Assembly: GCA_948474755.1 (NCBI GenBank)
Contig: CAOLHI010000397.1
Span: 372,001 to 436,000, forward strand
Reading direction: 5' to 3'
DNA length: 64,000 bases
DNA from: Ctenosaura bakeri
Taxonomy: Eukaryota; Chordata; Lepidosauria; Squamata; Iguanidae
The notes under the pieces are model-generated. The model saw only the letters and a program-made list of their open reading frames with translations, searched no databases and was not told where the DNA came from. Shown piece by piece: positions 1 through 10,371 of the stretch; within the stretch, counting starts at the first letter, position 1; the number at the start of each line of letters is the position of its first letter. The translations under genes were made by a program, and so were the position numbers.

Positions 1-224
1 TTGTATTCAGAATTTACCCCCCTGCAAAAAAAAAGTCTGTCTTCTGAATTAAAATAATTAAAACATTTCGTTTACATCTTAAAATAAATGTGGTGGTTAT
101 ATTCACACTGTATATTAAAGATAATTTTCAACACAGAACTGACTGAGAACAGCTGAAGCTAGTTACATGAATATCCCAGCTAGTATTGCCAGTAAATGAG
201 AGCTCTCCAAGAGCCTCTGTTATT

Positions 225-369
225 AATGCTCCTGCCTTGTAAAGTCAGGGGAGCTATGACATCTTTGATGGAGTCAGTCCAGCTCTAATGTGGTCCTACT
301 GCCTTCTACCTTACCGTGCATTATCATGTTTTCTAATGAGTCATGTCTTCTCATGAAACATCCCAAATA
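225..369 (-). mobile_element. RTE/Bov-B LINE 3' fragment (first of two)
   Basis: This is a short, decayed piece from the 3' part of an RTE/Bov-B non-LTR retrotransposon, read on the minus strand. It carries the stretch AGTCATGTCTTCTCATGA, whose reverse complement encodes the tail of the conserved YFGH-(I/M)-R-R-H-D-S stretch just downstream of the reverse transcriptase. A second fragment begins about 15 bases later and repeats the same motif, so this is a separate copy or a duplicated end. No open frame remains. The family assignment rests on remembered consensus. Confidence 0.6.
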
Positions 370-384
370 AATTGTTCCTTATTG

Positions 385-615
385 CCCTCAAATTGGTTTC
401 AAGTTATGGTGACACTTTGAATGAGAGATCTCCAAAGCACCCAGTCATCAACAGACCTGCTCAGATCTTGCAAACTCAGGGAGTCTATCCACTTTCTCTT
501 TTCTATTGCTTTTGATCTTACCAACTATTATTATCTTTTCTAATGAGTCCTGTCATCTGATGGTATGTCCAAAGTGGTATTTTCAGTTTAACCGTTTTGG
601 CTCCCAGGGAGAAGG
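385..615 (-). mobile_element. RTE/Bov-B LINE 3' end (second fragment)
   Basis: This minus-strand fragment covers the last part of the RTE/Bov-B ORF and its 3' tail. The left edge (GCCCTCAAATTGGTTTCAAG) corresponds to the end of a Bov-B-type tail. The interior reads back into sequence for the C-terminal region, including a degraded copy of the motif seen at about 330-350 (around 545-575). It matches in reverse the better-preserved relic at about 17.03-17.27 kb. It is 5'-truncated, as is usual for LINEs, and cannot code. Confidence 0.65.
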
Positions 616-1317
616 GGGTTACCATATACTCAGTGTCTCTGGATTTTACCCAAATTCATAGCGTGACACCTGGTGCCTGTTCTAGTCTGGTAAATCTCTT
701 GCAATATGAAGCAAAATGTAAAGGCACTCTTCTGTGAAATTGTTCAGTGAGCTGTGTTTCTATGTCAAACATCCCCATTCCGTGGGTATGGTCTAATTGG
801 TGAGAAATATCATTTAATTGGTGAGAGATATGATATACTTATGGCTGGAGGGCATGTGGAAAAGGACTCTGGTTGCAAGCCGTGTACATGGCTACATTGT
901 AAGCCTCAGCATGGCTAGGTTGCAAGTTCAAGAGGATTAGATGGGAAACCCCAGTGCTGATGGGCTTGTAATAAGCCTTTCAATGACCCAATCTTCAAAT
1001 ACAATAGCAAATGAGACGGCCCCAATGAAGCAACCAGTGGTCATCATCTTGTAACCTCTTCCCACAGAAACTCGCTTTTGTTCCCTCACCTGTCCAGAGA
1101 TTAAGAGACTGTCATGATTCTCCTCAATGCTTTGTCACCTAGTGTTAATACTATTAGTCTGCTCTGGACCCATTTTGTTTGCTTGGTCAGAATGCAATTA
1201 ACACATTCCCTTTTAGGGTGAGAAATGGTACTTTAAACCCTGGCCCCAAGCTCAACAATTTGTAGTACCTTGGATGCATCTAGGTGTGCCACTCTGTCCA
1301 TTGGCTCCCAGGTTCTT
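616..1317. other. Unrecognised spacer
   Basis: This is AT-rich sequence between the Bov-B fragments and the first solo LTR. There is a short local duplication around 796-835 (two copies of 'aattggtgagaaatat'-like sequence). I recognise no exon, RNA gene or repeat family. Confidence 0.4.
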
Positions 1318-2159
1318 TGTTACCCTGAGAATTTGGGAGTCCTGCCAGGGGCGCCCGGGTTGCCGATTAAAATACCAAATTGGGGAAAATCAGCTGAGAC
1401 ACTGGTTTGACTAGCAAGGGGCAGGGTAACGTTGCGAGATCTTTAACCCTATGTATACAGCGGCGGGTCAGAGAGTAGCTAGACAAGGTTTTTCCAAATA
1501 ATATACAATTCTTTATTAAAGGCAAAAAGACACGAAAGAAAGAACATAAACTAACTAGCTTGGAAAGAGAAACAGAGGTTTACAAGGGAGGACAATACCA
1601 CCTGTCTCGTAGTCCTGGAGAGGAGAGGGGTTCTGGGGAAGAAAGCTCAGTTGAGGGGAGTCCCTTAGGCCACCGGCGGCAAGGCAGGATGGCAGTCCAA
1701 AATGATCCAACGACTGTTCGAAAGTGAGGGGTTTTTATAGGGAGTTTTGTGCCTGCTGGCAATGGCAAGCCAGGTGAGAATGAAAGGAGTTTCGGTGCTG
1801 GACAAAAGGATTTGGAAAGGTCAAGTTTAGCCTGATTGGATTTGTATTTGAAGACAATAGCGTGGCTGGGATGCTGATGGCCCAACATAAAAGAGTAACT
1901 TGATTGAAAGCCATGTGACTATTGTAAGGTTTGCGGCGGGAAGTTCCCTGAAGCTGCGGGCGAGGTTTGAATTGCTGGCTACAAAGAGGAATGGAATGTA
2001 ACACCATTCCCGGCTGCTCTCTGTCCGTGCTTGTCCGGAGAACTCGCAAACACGTGAGTGAGATAAGGTAACTGCGAGCCAGTCCAGCTGGGGCCAAATT
2101 AAATGATATCAAAATGATATCTGGGTGTCCTCACCAGGGGTGCCATACCGGAAGTAACA
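1318..2159 (-). mobile_element. Solo LTR of an endogenous retrovirus, copy A
   Basis: This is an 842 bp long terminal repeat in minus orientation. It begins TGTTACCC and ends TAACA on the plus strand, so it has TG...CA termini with a 5-bp inverted TGTTA/TAACA. A perfect 4-bp target duplication, TCTT, flanks it (1314-1317 and 2160-2163). On the minus strand there is a TATA box (TATAAAAACC, 1731-1740) and a downstream polyadenylation signal AATAAA (rc at 1512-1517), the order expected for U3-R-U5. No gag, pol or env sequence adjoins it, so it is a solo LTR left by LTR-LTR recombination. It is similar along its length to copies B and C. A 4-bp duplication is typical of gammaretrovirus-like elements. 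Open frames across it are incidental. Confidence 0.92.
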
Positions 2160-2163
2160 TCTT

Positions 2164-5100
2164 GTGCTCCCTGCTACCTTCAAACTCTTGTTTGAGTCAT
2201 CTTGCTTCAATCTTCTGCTTCCAGAATGGTAACTATCACCTACTTCACCCCAGAATCCTCACTATCCAACCTTTACATTCACTAGCTTTGTGTGGCTCAT
2301 GACTGGTTTATTTCTTGCATGTGTCTGTGACTTCCCCAATAAAAACATTTATTTGACTCTCAACTGGTATCTTTCAATTAGTACTACTATACACAGGTGA
2401 AAAAGTCCTGTGGTTATACCCCTCTCGCAGGCCTCCTTTGAGTTTTAATTCTCCACCTTTCTCAGATGATGCTGGCACTGCTAGAGGCATGTTAAAAAAA
2501 ATAGATCTAGAAGTTTGGCTACCAGAATAGAAATCATGAGAGAATGGGAAGCTAATGAAAGAAAAACTGATTCTTGGATGCATTTTCGAGGAGAATTTCA
2601 AGGGGTCTCTAGAATGTTTAAGATGTTTTATTTGTTCGTTTCTTTTACTTATTCAAGGCTTACCTCACCTGGTTGTTTAAACATGTGCATATTGTTAGTT
2701 CTGGATAAAAAGTTTGCTGAAACATGTTGAACAGCATTACATTTAGCTTCTTTCCCTCTACCTCTCCTTGAAAGTGTTGTGAACAAACCTGGTATGCTAT
2801 AGGAACATGGCCTTCTAATACTTGAATACTGTTGTCAATTGAAGCCAATGCTGTTTGACTTTTTAGCTATAGGAGGTTTTCTCTTCCCTTTGAGCAGAAT
2901 GAGATCTCTCAGTCATAGTGCTTACACTTTTACGTGAAAATAGCTCTTCTCTTTCTCCTGCTCCTCTAACCTCAGAAGAGACAAGAATGGGAGCAGAGTC
3001 ACAAAGCTCTTCTTGTACTGAAGAGTCTCTGCTTGTCATTTGTGTGATGCAGTTTGGTGTTCAGCGGTATTAGTTTCTGTGCCCTTTGTTTTTTCAAAGG
3101 CCTGCACTGTCAGCAAGTGTTACCATGTATACGATGCTAAGTTTTGCTATCTCTGAGTAAGGATTTGTGCGTTGGCCAAGCAGGAAGATAATATTAAAAG
3201 GGGGGCTTGGTGGCTCTGGGCCTTGTTCTTTTCAAAAAGGCCAGTTCCATGGCAACGAGGCCTATTAGGGAGCGGCAATCTTGTCACCACAACTTTAAGC
3301 CCTAATAATTCCACCCAGAAGATAAAACAGATTGTGGCAACTTTATCTTGCTCCATCTTTTACATAAAGTAATTTCTCAGAAACATGATCAGCATTAGAG
3401 ACAACAAGTATTTAAAATGAGAGAAGCTGTGGGAGGGGGAAACCATCCCATTCACATTAGAGTTTTGAAAGATGAGTGAAAGATGGAAGAAAACATGATA
3501 TTTCTATTTTTTTTAAAAATTAAAACATTCCGGCATCATGAACAATTGAACCAAAGATTAGAATTTTGAGATTTAGATTAATAACAGAGCAATTAGCAAA
3601 CTAAGATATGGACGTTTTGGGGGAGAAAGAAGATTCTGTTGAATAGCCAAGGCAAGATAGTTCTGCCATCACAATAGGTAAAATAAAACATTAAGTTACA
3701 GATAAAATTATGTAAGGGCTTATCTGATGTGGAGCAGGGGAATGACTGACTGCAAGAAGCTTTCTTAAATGCATACAGGTGTGGAAAGCCTAACTCAGGT
3801 GACTAGTTTCTGCAATGAAATTTAAACCCATGAAAGGACAAATCTCTGTTGCTGTCTGACCTGCAGATCACTACGTACAGTGGCAACTATATTAACTCAC
3901 CCTGTGGCAGTGAGATATTACCTCTCTGCTGTGGGAGAGGTGTCTATAGTTAATTTTTTCTTCTGCTACCTGGTACTCTCAAACGTATTTTGTTGTCACT
4001 GTAAAGAAGAAATGGGCAACCATAGAATGGGGAAATTTTGACCCAACGCACACCCAGCTAGCCACATAGGTGTGCCCGAAGTGACTGGAAATGACCATTG
4101 TGTTACTTCTGATTTTACCAGTTTCATTTTCAGGTGATTTTTTTTCCTTTTCTTTTTGTTTAAAGTTTGGGGGTATGTCACAGAGTTGAAGGGTTGTGTT
4201 TTTTGTAGGGTGAAAAAAAAATCACTAGCCTTTGAGGGGCTCAGGGACTGTACTTCATCCAAGCTGTAGTAAAGTGCTGTCAGCTCTAGTAATTAAGGAA
4301 TGAAGTTTGTCCTAGTAGCACTGAACATGTAACACTGTCTTTAATTTCACATTTAAATACCAGCAACAAATTATGTCATTCTCACAAAGCTGAAATCAAA
4401 CCTGAATAGATAGGGACTTCTTCTCCCTGCTCTCCCACCCCAATTTCCAATGAATCTATTTACTTATTCCCCATCAGTTGCCAACTGCTTGAAAAACCCA
4501 ATCCCATCTTAGGTAAGAACACTCAATCATAGTGAAGTCTTATCATCACCACAGCCAAGGAGAACAGTATATTTCCCATATGCATATTTATTTAAAAGAA
4601 AAGTATAACAAATTCATTAAATTGGTACATTCATTTTTGTTTCTATCCATACACTGTAGTTGACATTAAATCTTTCATTTCTGTCTGAAAAAAAATATGT
4701 GGAGAGCCAAGTGTTTTACCTTTTTGTTTAGTGCTTGTATTTTCATTCTGGGCACCTTCACAGGAGGCCAAGTTACTTTGCTGTGGGATCTTCTTTCACA
4801 GATAAGGCTGGAGCAATTTGTTTCCTTTCACTGGAATATTGGCCAAGATGGTCCTTGCTACACTCAGATCTTATGCAACAGTAAATAGTAAAATATATTT
4901 CTGTACATTCTGTTAATGTATGAAATACATTAACCATAAACAACAAATGTTATGACCATTAATGTTGGCTACTTATGAAAAGCTGCATCAAAAGAAAACA
5001 AGTCTTGGAGTTATCCATGTGCACTATTAAGATGTTTTTATTCTGTTGTAGCACAATGGAATCAGTGCACGATTGGTATGTTTTCAGGCCTGGATAATAA

Positions 5101-5808
5101 GTGGGAGAATGAGGTTGATGGCACTTGAACAACTGAGTATCTTCTTTCCTTTGTATTCCCAGATTATCAGTAGCATCATTTTTCAAGGAGATCCAAACAG
5201 CACAATATGACTCTTAGGATGATGATATCTGTTTGGGGAAGAACTGCATAGTTCTCTGGGGTGGACTGGAGAGGTATGCCAAGTGGACCAAGATCTGTAG
5301 GAGCTCACATGACAAAGTGGTTCTCAAAGTGGAATGGGTATGGGAGAAGGAGGGGAAGTATATTTCCTACATTCCATTTCCTATTTGTGCAACACAAATA
5401 TGTCACTTTCTATTCATTTTTCTTTCCAGACATCTACTTTTCTATGTACGGAGAATCTTTGTATATGTGGCACATTATATACTTCAATTTTTCACCTGAA
5501 GTCTGAAATCCTGTAACTTTAGGGCCACATGTAGCTTTTAGGTTCCATGCAACCCTGGGGCCACATGTGGCTATCAGTTAATTTCTTGGGACCCTTAATA
5601 TAATGTCATCAGAGACGTGCAAGTGATTGGCTCAGGGCTCTGGCAAGAATTATCTCTCTCTTCCCTAGAAACCTGCTGAGTAGAGAGAGAAAAGGGGTGG
5701 CAAAGAAAGAGAAAAGGCACCCCCACATACCTCACTGATTTTAACTTTGGCCATTGCTGGTATATGGACTTTTATTCTTCAAGGAAAAAGGCAGAGTTAA
5801 CAACAACA
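2164..5808. other. Unrecognised AT-rich spacer
   Basis: About 3.6 kb with no feature I can name. It has ordinary A+T-rich composition with poly-A/T runs, for example at 3508-3520 and 4138-4145. The open frames here are all under 90 codons, overlap on both strands and show no known domain. I see no splice-framed exon pair. It may contain old, unrecognisable repeats. Confidence 0.4.
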
Positions 5809-5927
5809 CAACAACAATAAAAACCACAATAAAGTTAAGAACAACAATCTCTTTTTAAAAACCTCCAATGAAGAACAGTTCCTCTAAAGCTGTTAACTTT
5901 AATTTTTGTGGTTTTTATTGTTGTTGT
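5809..5927. repeat. Hairpin-forming inverted repeat
   Basis: The left arm (about 5809-5838, reading ACAACAATAAAAACCACAAT then AAAGTTAA) is the reverse complement of the right arm (about 5893-5927), apart from a short insertion of about 5 nt in the right arm. The loop is about 54 bases. There are no visible terminal duplications. It could be a small MITE remnant or a template-switch inversion. Confidence 0.7.
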
Positions 5928-6425
5928 CCATTTCAGTGTCAGATAGCTCTTACCCACAAGAAGTTAACCCTAATATTTAGCCAGAATATGACCTTCAACA
6001 GGAGCAAAAAGTATTCCTGTTCCTGATGTAGTTAGTACTTAATGTTATCTTCATCTATGAAAACTAGACCTTAGCCAGAGCCTCTTTAAACATCGATATT
6101 AGAATGGTGACAATTTCCCCTGTGCTCCATCCCATGCAGGTAAGCATCTTTAAGCTCTTTTTTTTAGTCCACATAAGTTAAATTGCAGTTAGCAATTGTA
6201 GATATTTTCTTTGGAATGCTCCCAACAGGAAGTGCTCAATTGCCCATTAAACTGACTGCTGCAAGAGCTTTCTTAGTGCAGAAATTCAGGCAAGCTGAGT
6301 ATAAAGCAATAAAATATTTTTCCCGTAATCTCACACAACCACCTTGGCATATGATTTGTTCTCTTCAATTAGGTTTGTATACACGCAGCAAAAGGAACTG
6401 AACTCACAATTTATTCATCTATATC
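5928..6425. other. Unrecognised spacer
   Basis: This is AT-rich sequence between the hairpin and the SPIN-type element. I recognise nothing in it. Confidence 0.4.
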
Positions 6426-6601
6426 CCCTAAATCAGCGGTTCTCAACCTGTGGGTCGCGACCCCTTTGGGGGTCGAACAACCCTTTCACAGGGGTTGCCT
6501 AAGACCATTGGAAAATACGTATCTCTGATGGTCTTAGGCTCCATTCCCTCTTCGGTGGTGGTGCGCAAGCGTGAGCCACACGCTTGTGCACCACCATTCC
6601 T

Positions 6602-6915
6602 GGGCCTTTTTCGCATGTTACCTTATCACGGAGGTGGGGGGTGCCGTTCGCGCAAGCAGGTTCTTGCGCGAGGTGCTCTCGCTGCTTCTTCATCCCGCAG
6701 CTGGCTTCCTTGTCGCGCGACCACCCCACCCCTTCCTTCCGCAGTGCAGCCTGGGAGCTGTAGGCTGCGCTGGGGGAGGAAAGGGCGGGGCGGTCATGCA
6801 ACCAGGAAGCCAGCTGTGGAACAAAGGAGCAGCGAAGAGAGCACCTCGTGCAAGAACCTGCTTGCTTGAACGGCATCCCCCACCTCTGCAATAAGGTAAC
6901 ATGTGGAAAAGGCCC
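6602..6915. repeat. GC-rich long palindrome nested in the SPIN-type element
   Basis: This is a near-complete palindrome of about 314 bp with ends GGGCCTTTTTCGCATGTTAC and GTAACATGTGGAAAAGGCCC. The arms of roughly 140 bp match with scattered differences, including the internal GCAAGCAGGTTCTTGCGCGA against its inverted partner near 6849-6868. The centre (about 6741-6770) forms its own small hairpin. The homology continues a little outside the ends (GCACCACCA...TGGTGGTGC). The same sequence family recurs at 37372-37800. It has MITE-like structure, but no clear target duplication is visible in this nested copy. Confidence 0.8.
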
Positions 6916-7055
6916 AGGAGTGGTGGTGCGCGAGCGCGAGCCACGTGCTCGCATCCTCCTGCCCCCTTTGGTGGAAGCGCATACGGCCACAGCGTCGCCA
7001 CAGCAGGAGTGGTGGTGCACAAGCGTGAGCCACGTGCTCGCGTCCTCCTGCCCCC
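6916..7055 (+). repeat. Two-copy direct repeat inside the SPIN cargo
   Basis: A unit starting AGGAGTGGTGGTGC and running through GAGCCACGTGCTCGC to CCTCCTGCCCCCT occurs at about 6916 and again at about 7005, an 89-90 bp period. A third, partial and inverted-palindromic version (GTGGTGGTGCGCAAGCGTGA) lies at about 6555. This shows local duplication within the GC-rich cargo. Confidence 0.8.
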
Positions 7056-7559
7056 TGTTCAGAAGGGACTGAAATCGCTCCCCTTCTCTGCTACCGGGAG
7101 AACCTTCCATCTGACAGGCCAGCTTGGGGGGGCGGCAGCACGGGGGGCAGGCCCCCTCCTCCCCACAGCCCCTGCCCCACTCGCCACGGAGGGGGCACTT
7201 TTCCGGGGGCGTGCTGTGCCCAGCACAAAAGACAAAGGTGCTGGGATTCCTCCTCCCCCCAGCCAGGGTCAACACTCTGGAAACTTTTCCCACACTGCCC
7301 CCCGAGCCGAAACGAGAGCGAAGCAGAAGCAGAGCCCGGGAGTGGGGTTCTTGGAGTTTTTTCCCGGGGGAGACATGTGGTTCCTCTTTCCCTCCCTGCC
7401 CGCCCACCCTTGTTCCTGGCCGGTGAGGCGGCCTTTGCCGGGTGGGGGGAGGCATTGTAAATAATAAATAAATAATTTTATGGTTGGGGGTCACCACAAC
7501 ATGAGGAACTGTATTAAAGGGTTGTGGCATTAGGAAGGTTGAGAACCACTGCCCTAAAT

Positions 7560-7964
7560 GCTGTAAACTCAAACAGACCTCAGCCAGACTTTATCTTCTG
7601 TTGCTCTGAAGCAGGCAGAATTCCAAGGCTAGAGGTTGGTGCATAAGTAGGCCAATCAATATCAACTTTTCTTCTTTATCATTGGGATTTTTCCTTCTCA
7701 AAGGCTTTTGTTGACATCAGCTGGGTTCACATTAATAAACAGCTAGAGTCACAAACTCAGATATAAAGACCACAGACCCCTTAAGCTTCTACTATAGTTC
7801 TAGAAAGAATCTCTATTGTATGTCAACTACTTGCCTTTCTCAAGGTCAGCAACTACTGACATATGTCTAGGAGGTATGCTACCTGTGTTTTGGACCCCAT
7901 TCCAGGAGAAGGATAGGATATAAATTCAATACATACCTAACATACAGACATATATGTAGACATA
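7560..7964. other. Unrecognised spacer
   Basis: This is AT-rich flanking DNA after the SPIN-type insertion. I recognise no gene or repeat. Confidence 0.4.
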
Positions 7965-7966
7965 TA

Positions 7967-7999
7967 TGTGTGTGCACACACACACACACACACACACAC
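7967..7999. repeat. (TG)n/(CA)n microsatellite
   Basis: A short TGTGTG stretch turns into an uninterrupted CA dinucleotide run. It is likely to be polymorphic. Confidence 0.95.
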
Positions 8000-8314
8000 C
8001 AGAGCTGGCCCCAACATTGAGTGGACTAAGAAAGCTGCCTAATATAGCAAATGTTGAATGATGTAAGTAGCAAGCAGAAGCAAACCTCTATTATTCCTCC
8101 CTGTTGGAGGACAAAACCATGTGCTCTCAGGCAACCGTCCTTGGTACTCCTGAGACCAACTGAGACAGTTGTCAAAATATGTCAGAAAGCAGCAAAATCT
8201 CTTGAGTTGGCCCTGCTCAAAGTCCATGTAATTAGATTCCAGATACAGTCTTTGTAGTTAAAGAATGCCTATAGCAGCAGCACCAACTATATCTAAAGAA
8301 GGAGTAAACAACAA

Positions 8315-8520
8315 CAGTGGCCTCTAAGTTGTATGTCAACTTGTGAAGATCCCATGAATTTTGTAGGGTTTTCTTAGGCAATGAGTACTCAGAAGTGGTT
8401 TGTCATTGCTTGCCTTTGAACATAGCACCTGGTATTCCCTGGTGGTCTCCTTTCCAAGTACTAACCAGCCCTGACCTGTCCTGGTTTCTGGGATCTGATG
8501 CTTTCAGAGTATTCAGGCTA
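8315..8520 (-). mobile_element. 5S rRNA-derived SINE with Bov-B-like tail
   Basis: On the minus strand the head (about 8424-8520) resembles the 3' two-thirds of vertebrate 5S rRNA. Plus-strand landmarks are TGGTGGTCTCCTTTCCAAGT, ACTAACCAGCCCTGAC and GGGATCTGATGC, the complement of the 5S internal promoter region. The body and tail (8315-8423) contain GATCCCATGAATTTTGTAGG and a Bov-B-like end (ACTTGTGAAG, TAAGTTGTATGTC). This fits the 5S-headed SINE class described in sauropsids. It is heavily diverged. Pol III transcription would have used the 5S-type A/C boxes, now degraded. Confidence 0.78.
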
Positions 8521-9549
8521 CCTAAAGGAGGCTTTTGCCAGTTGTAAATAGAGGGGAATATTCCCATGGCTTCTGATATTGTTGTGCAAACATGATATAG
8601 AAGGTGCTGCTGCTACATATATCAACCAAACACCTATAGCTTCAAAATGACACCCCATAGTACCCTTGAGAATAACAGTTTCCACTAACTGGTTTCACAA
8701 GTCTCCTGTTCATGTAAATTTTCATGCCATTCTGCTCAGTCACAGCAAACCAGGAAAAGGAACAATATCCCTCTATACAAGGTAGATGCTGCTATTGTTC
8801 CACGCATAGCCTGCTGATGAACATGAGATGGCAAAGTCATCTTCATTAGACGGAATTTAATAGTGAATCAAAGTTCTGGAGAGAATAGACTGATCTAAAC
8901 TTTAGCCTCCCTTGAGTCTTGCTGAAAGATTAGAGGGAAGGAGCAGGGCCCTAGTATGTTGAATGTAGCAGATTGTTTTTCACTAATAGTTACTTTTGTT
9001 ATAAGCCATTGAGTGCCACCCACTTTTTTAACCCGTTGGGGAACAGATTGATACTGAGAATAAATGAAGAACCAGAACAGCAGAAGGTGCATCATTTTCT
9101 TTTGGGATACTGAGCAAGATCACTTTTGACTTTATTAAATTAATAAATATTAATAATATTAAACTATTTTGGCATTTCTAAGAGCATTTGTCAATGGTAC
9201 CACCATGGTGGACTATTGGGTGTAGTTCCTGGGCATGTTTAAAAAGAGATTCGGTGTGTTGAGTGAAGCTGAGGTAGCATCTGCTATCACCATTTCCTCA
9301 GTGTCTCTGAGCATCACATCAGTGTCTCATGGCTATGGAATAATGTTTTATCATCCAACTTGTGGAAAGTCTGGGGAAATCTCACCCAGTGGTGTAATGA
9401 GAAGCACTGTTCACCTTATGGCTTACGTTTCCAGTGCAAGGGAAAGGGCACAGTGAAGAATCCCACTCTTACCTCTGATAAAAGATAATGGTAAAAGGTA
9501 CTCTTACTGATAAAAGGTAATGAGATTCCTTCATGTGCTACTCACCCTC
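8521..9549. other. Unrecognised spacer
   Basis: About 1 kb of AT-rich DNA. A TAATATTAATAATATTAAAC-like stretch lies at about 9140-9165. I see nothing else I can name. Confidence 0.4.
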
Positions 9550-9552
9550 TCA

Positions 9553-9738
9553 GGTCCTTTCTGCACTACACTTTTATAGTACTATTATTCCACTTTCAAC
9601 ATCTAATGGAATCCTGGGATTTGTAGTTTTGGCAGGGGCATTTAGAATTCTCAGCAAGAGAGCTCTTTGGCCTCAGTAAACTACAAACCCCAGAATTCCA
9701 CATGATCTACACTATAACAGTGTAGTACAGAAAGGCCC
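9553..9738. mobile_element. Palindromic MITE, GGGCC family, copy 1
   Basis: This 186 bp element is close to a perfect palindrome. The left end reads GGTCCTTTCTGCACTACAC and the right end GTACAGAAAGGCCC. The arms contain TATTATTCCACTTTCAACAT and its complement. It is flanked by a perfect 3-bp duplication, TCA (9550-9552 and 9739-9741). There is no coding content. GGGCC-type ends with 3-bp duplications fit PIF/Harbinger-mobilised MITEs; the superfamily call is inference. Confidence 0.88.
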
Positions 9739-9873
9739 TCAGTTGGGAAAGTGAGTGTCAACTGTGAGACTCCTGATGTTATTTTCTATTGGTGATCAAA
9801 GATAACAGCAGGATTCACAGCCCTACATTGCTCCTCTGCCTTCCCCTGGTCTTAACATGGTAATATTTTACTG

Positions 9874-10124
9874 TTGCTGCTGAATGTCTTCAAGTCTTTT
9901 CCAACTTATGGCAATTCTAAGTCAAATCTCCTTTTTTTCTTTTTTCTTTTGGGTGGGGAGGCAAAATTTGTTCAGAGGGGGTCTGCCATTGCCTTTCTCT
10001 AAGGCTGAGATAATGTGACTTGCTCAAATTCACTGAGTGAATATCCATGCCCAAGTGAAGATTTCAGCCCAAATTGGCTGAAGTCCTAGGGCAATGCTCA
10101 AACCACTACATCATGCTGGCTCTC
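9874..10124 (-). mobile_element. Sauria-type SINE
   Basis: This is a minus-strand SINE. The tRNA-like head lies at the right (plus strand ...CTCAAACCACTACATCATGC TGGCTCTC; the reverse complement carries a pol III A box). The middle has GCCATTGCCTTTCTCTAAGG and GTGACTTGCTCAAATTCACT. The Bov-B-like tail is at the left (CTTCAAGTCTTTTCCAACTT ATGGC). The B box is degraded. It is interrupted by a T-rich insertion at about 9931-9950. Confidence 0.82.
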
Positions 10125-10371
10125 TAACATTTAACTAGTGTTTTAAAATCTATACTTTTTCTCTTGAAGGGATGTACAGAGTGGGAAACTTTTTCCCCCT
10201 GTTTTTGATTATACCTGTAGCTTCTAGAAACAGGAAGATGAATATAATAGAAATATGAGTCAAGGTCTCCATTACTCTTCAGTCTGCCATGCTGATGTTT
10301 TTTTTTCTCCTTGCCAAACAGTCCTGCTTTTCGGATGAGCAAGTTGGACAAGCAAATGGTGGTGGTAATTT

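Larger units (their letters stand above)
6434..7551 (+). mobile_element. SPIN-type hAT DNA transposon, non-autonomous, with GC-rich interior
   Basis: The element begins CAGCGGTTCTCAACCTGTGG and ends GGTTGAGAACCACTG, giving inverted ends of about 16 bp. A perfect 8-bp target duplication, CCCTAAAT, flanks it (6426-6433 and 7552-7559), which is diagnostic of the hAT superfamily. The left arm continues with GTCGCGACCCCTTTGGGGGT and the subterminal hairpin GCCTAAGACCAT...ATGGTCTTAGGC (about 6487-6540). The right arm carries GGTTGGGGGTCACCACAACA. Both match the SPIN ('Space Invader') family, known to have spread horizontally among squamates and other tetrapods. The roughly 900 bp between the arms is GC-rich, unlike SPIN and unlike the flanking DNA. 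I see no transposase. The long frames here (up to 357 codons) reflect GC-rich sequence with few stops, not a gene. Confidence 0.95.

Noticed and set aside
1580..2112. Two frames of 102 and 125 codons inside LTR A
   Set aside because: They lie in LTR sequence on the LTR sense strand but match no retroviral protein. The homologous frames are not kept in copies B and C.
6499..7572. A 357-codon open frame on the minus strand with several overlapping frames on both strands
   Set aside because: It lies inside the GC-rich interior and across the end of the SPIN-type element, including the palindrome. Low stop density from high GC explains it. There is no domain, and the frame runs through transposon ends.
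8424..8520. Possible 5S rRNA gene
   Set aside because: Only part of 5S is present, highly diverged, and fused to a SINE body, so it is a retroposon and not a functional rRNA gene.
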